Part shown: positions 59,974 through 64,000 of the stretch, piece after piece
How positions within the stretch are numbered: position 1 is the first letter of the stretch
How the letters are laid out: each line of letters opens with the position of its first letter
NCBI RefSeq assembly: GCF_029168945.1
Contig: NC_083608.1
Span: 20,602,136-20,666,135 of the forward strand
DNA: 64,000 nt
From: Cannabis sativa
Taxonomy: Eukaryota; Streptophyta; Magnoliopsida; Rosales; Cannabaceae
Direction of reading: 5' to 3'
Program-made: the position numbers and the translations under genes
Notes under the pieces: generated by a model
What the model was told of the DNA's origin: nothing
The model's input: only the letters and a program-made list of their open reading frames with translations
Databases searched by the model: none

Positions 59974-61737
59974 ATAATGGAGAGCATTTGCTTTATTAAC
60001 CACTAGAGAACTAAGCCGCGCTTCGCGCGGTATTGTTCAACTTTTGTAAACATTTTATAATTTTTTTTTTACTTATGTAATGATATAATCTAAAATATAA
60101 CATTTTTATGTGTACGTTATTAATAAAGTAATAGTATTAAAATAAAAAAAATTATTATTTTTATAATACACAAAAAGATAATAAATTTGTGATAAATATT
60201 AAATAATGGAATTAACAAAGAAATAACATGTATTTTTATAATAAAATAAAAGAAAAAGAAAACAGTCTTTGAATTTAATAATTTAAGCTTGTGACTGATG
60301 ATGTAGTTATTTTTGAATTATTGTTTAAATGTTTTTCTTAACATACTATTTATAAAAGTTTTAACATTTTATTTTGTGGTGTCAGCGAAATGCTTTTTCT
60401 ACAAAATATTGAATGTAGGATGACAACTGTAATATGGGCTATCACAATATTATATATTTTCTAAAACTAAAAAAATAAGGATTTTATATAAAAAATATTA
60501 GTGATAGAATTTTTCTATATGAAATGTTTGGTAAGGGGATTAATTTTAATAAATTATGTAGATGTGAAATTTCTACCTTAAATTGTAATGATGAAAAGAA
60601 AATTATAATTCATGCGACTAATTATTTTTATAATTTATTTGTCTTACTGTTTTGTACTAACTAAAATTTTATAAGTATCGTATGAAATTAGTTGAGCACT
60701 CGCGAGATAGTTATAAACATATTGTGTCTCATGCGATTGTTATAATTATTGAAAAATAAAATTTAAGTTATGATTATTTTATTATTTTAGAAATTCATAT
60801 ATCAAGTAATTGTTAATATTTTTATTAAATAAATAAAATATTATAAATTATTCTTTTGCTATTATTCAATTATTTTAAAATAAAAAATAGAATAATTTTT
60901 TATTATTTTATATATGTAGTAGTATTATATATATTGAATTAAAATTAATAATTTAAAATAAAAAAATCTATTTTTTATTTGTTAAAAAACATAAAGGATT
61001 TTTTTTTTTAATTTTTAATATTTGACATGTACCGAATGAGTGCAATATAATATTCATTATTTTTTTTATACCGAATGAGTGTAATATAAAATATACTATT
61101 GTGTTATAAAAATTATGATAATTTTTAAAATTATGAATTTTTTAAAAGAAGTTTGTAATAGTAAATATCTGGGTCAACTAAACCACATGACACGTGACGT
61201 TAAAATTTCATAATTTATTAATATATTTATTATTATTAGCTCTATTACAAATGTTATTAAAATTTATTTATTATTGATTATATAAGAAAAATATATGTTA
61301 ATTATTAAATTATTAGAGTGTCTATTTTAATACTAATAGACTGCAATAATATTTTATATTAAACTAAATGATTTTAAAATTTTATGATAAATATGATATT
61401 AAATTGAGATTTTTTTTATATATTTTAACAGTGTTATAACCGTCACCATCAACTATCATTATGGTTATTGTCGCTGTCAATTCCCATATATCCAAGTTAG
61501 TATTGCCACGATATTTTGTATCATACCATACTATTAATTTGGAGTGGCCACCACTATTAAATGGTTATATTAGAAATTTAATAAGGAAAAATTTCTAGTA
61601 ATATTAATACCAACTTTAAAAGTGTTTTTTTTTTTCAAATATTACTACACATAAAGTATATAACAAAATTTATACACAATACAAATAATTAATTTGTTTT
61701 ATAAAAGACTAAATAATGAAGAATCAATCACTATGAG

Positions 61738-61782
<45 letters not shown>

Positions 61783-61850
61783 TTAGAATGAGATTTTCTT
61801 TTAGTGAAATATTATGAGAATGTAATAATAATAATAATAATAATAATAAT
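61738..61850. repeat. Opposed ATT/AAT microsatellites
   Basis: (ATT)n at 61,738-61,783 faces (AAT)n at 61,823-61,850, so the two runs are complementary and could pair as a stem with a 39-bp loop. Confidence 0.85.
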
Positions 61851-62736
61851 AGTGTAAGTTATAAAAAGTTAAAAAGACACTATTAATTTTATTAATAAGA
61901 AATGATTTGATGATATATATATTATTTTTATTTTATTTTAATAATATATATTTATATATAATTGTTAAATCAAAATGAAAGATAGTTGATATATTGGTTT
62001 GCTTAAATTTGTGTTGTTTTGAAAGTTGGAATAAGTTAATGGTATGTATATATTTATTATGTTGAAATAAGTTACTTAGGGAAAAGTAAAAAGAAAATGC
62101 TATATATTTATTTATATAACAATATATCATATATATTATAAGTTATTTATGAATTATATAAAAATGTAAAAGTAGATGAAAAGAGGTATATGAATTAATA
62201 AATCAATTACATTATTATTACATAATTATGATTATTATAAGAAATTTAATTTAAAAATAATAAAGAAATGTACAATAATTAAATAATTAAGAATATGATG
62301 ATTTTTAGAATAATATATAATTTTAATTATATTTTTAAATTTAAAATGTAATATATCATATATATTTTATTCTAATTATAATAATAGTAATTAAACATCC
62401 AATTTAACATACAATTACACTTTTTTCTTTAAAAGAAAAAGAAGAAAACATGATTATAAAATATAAAAATTACACATAGAATAAAGTCACACATACATGA
62501 TAGCCTAACAATTTAGCTTGAAAATTCCTCTAATTTTTTGTCGAAGATTCCCTTATTGTGAATGAAACTTTGTTTAAATATATATACATACAAGTAAGAG
62601 GGTGATTTCTTAAGAGAATGACATGACTAATAAACTAAAAACATGATGATCAATACTAAACTTCTATAAATACACTCGATACACACACATATTTTTTTTT
62701 GGGTGTGATTATTATTACTATTGTTAAACTTCTTCT

Positions 62737-62933
62737 TCATGGACATTGTCTTTGTGATTGAGATGATAACGTTGATGATGATTTATTCTCCATAGCCATG
62801 TATTTTAATGTTTTCCTCCCATTGTTTTTGAAAATGAAAATAGAAAAAACAAAAAAAAAAAGTTTTATAAGATTGAAAGGAAGAGAGAGAGGAGTGTGAG
62901 GAGATCAAGTAAAGAATGAATTATATTTATAGA
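62737..62933 (-). promoter_or_regulatory. Promoter-like and leader-like segment with a 20-codon ORF inside the Helitron
   Basis: Minus strand: TATA-like TCTATAAATATAA at 62,921-62,933, then a CT-rich leader (CTTGATCTCCTCACACTCC, TCTCTCTCTTCC), then ATGs. The second ATG (62,799) opens MAMENKSSSTLSSQSQRQCP and stops at 62,737-62,739. The order TATA, pyrimidine-rich leader, ATG is that of a plant gene start, so this may be a captured host promoter. No downstream exon was recognised. Confidence 0.35.
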
Positions 62934-63910
62934 GAAACTATTACATGATTGTGAGATGTTATGTAGAAAAAAAAAACTTGAAAGGTTGGTAGGAAAATGA
63001 AAAGACTTTGAGGAATTGTAATAATCAAAGTGAAGTAGAAGAGTCTCTACTTGATATATATTGTGTATAATTGATTAGTTAATGCTTTTTAATTTTTTTA
63101 TATATATAATTATAATTGCTAATATGACTATTATTATGTGTAAATATAAATTTATGGTATTAGAGTCCTTATATAATTTTCTTTTATAATTGAATATATA
63201 TATATTATTTTGAAAGGATTTGTAATTGAATATTTAATTATGTATATATTACAATTATATATATTAATAATAATAGGTAATAAATATATATAATAAAATA
63301 TGTTGTTAAATTCTTTTTAAAATTCATCATAGTTCTTTTTCAATAATTCTTAATAGTTATAAAATTTTAAATATGTATATTTTTTATTTAAATATTAAAT
63401 AAATATAAATTTAAATAACTAATAAAATGACAAAATAGAATTAAAAAAATATTACAACTATATAGTGAATTTTTTTTGAAAAATTATTATTATTGTTTTG
63501 ACTTTTTGAAGGGATTATTATATCATTGTTGGCTTATGTTTTTTTTTTAATTTTTTTTTTGGTAATAATTAATTGTATTTTTACTTATTCGGTTAATACA
63601 AATATAAATATAATAGGTGTTGTATTTAATTATTATTCTATTAGTATAAATTATTTTGAATGACCTTTGGTTTTTATAATACTTATTGATATTAATTGGA
63701 CACATAATTTCTCTTTTACAAACTTAATTAAGTTATTATTGTTATTATTACTAATTTATAAATTATTATGATGTAATTGAATGAAAAAGTAATTTAAAAA
63801 CTAAATAAAAGTGATAAATGGAGATAGCAAAGAATTAAAAAGAAACTTCATATAAGATGCCACCTAGAATGTTTTGTGCATTCCTTTATATTTATATATA
63901 GATATATAGA

Positions 63911-64000
63911 TTTATCACATGAATTACCATATAAATTATTGAAAGGATCTATCAGTTATCACGATCTCATTATGGTCATCAAAATAATAAAAAACATTAA
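63911..64000. other. Flank right of the Helitron
   Basis: Nothing recognisable. Confidence 0.5.

Larger units (their letters stand above)
60003..63910 (-). mobile_element. Non-autonomous Helitron, 3.9 kb
   Basis: Read on the minus strand, the 5' end is A|TCTATATATCTATATATAAA, then AAGGAATGC. The 3' end is CCGCGC-GAA-GCGCGG (perfect hairpin at 60,016-60,030), then CTTAGTTCT and CTAG|T. Both ends fit the Helitron rule of insertion between A and T. The interior has no RepHel or RPA coding and is mostly AT-rich, with a promoter-like piece near 62,700-62,935. The 3' end is strong and the 5' end is moderately supported. Confidence 0.75.

Noticed and set aside
59443..59987. Leu- and Tyr-rich minus-strand frames
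   Set aside because: Produced by the AAT trinucleotide tract and AT-rich flanks.

Overview
The window looks like nuclear DNA of a eudicot plant. It is very AT-rich, has GT-AG spliced genes, and is packed with plant transposon families. The only two genes that look like working host loci match plant families: a CCR4-type deadenylase and a PORR-domain organelle RNA-binding protein. I cannot name the species from sequence alone.

Layout: 1-5,300 holds a possible last exon of an upstream gene (371-444) and two copies of a foldback element. 5,670-9,641 (minus) is a complete 11-exon CCR4a/b-like deadenylase gene that assembles to 602 codons. 11,050-17,069 is a recently inserted Ty1/copia-type element with 5-bp target duplications and nearly identical LTRs, but its coding region has collapsed into repeats. 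17,291-22,764 is a mosaic of MITEs, a third foldback copy, a hexamer minisatellite and an LTR-retrotransposon remnant.

23,082-40,918 reads as one large Helitron. It starts A|TC and ends hairpin-CTAG|T. It carries a RING-H2 ORF, a decayed RepHel (Rep plus PIF1-like helicase), a captured last exon of a host gene, an RPA1-like gene and a 960-bp internal direct duplication. A 4.6-kb CACTA element with a ULP1-type protease gene sits inside it, flanked by a 3-bp AGA duplication.

43,913-45,457 (minus) is the PORR-domain gene. 45,585-49,260 (minus) is a broken transposon-type gene with a DUF1985-like segment, interrupted by a solo Cassandra-like LTR that carries 5S rRNA-derived sequence. 49,628-59,973 is bounded by about 80-bp inverted repeats. 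It encloses an inverted relic of the Helitron family and a PIF/Harbinger transposon whose transposase is intact while its Myb-like ORF1 is broken. 60,003-63,910 is a non-autonomous Helitron on the minus strand that contains a promoter-like segment.

Most of the sequence is therefore layered transposons around two host genes. The most unusual items are the foldback family with mirrored arms and 8-bp target duplications, the gene-capturing Helitron, and the young copia element whose body no longer codes.
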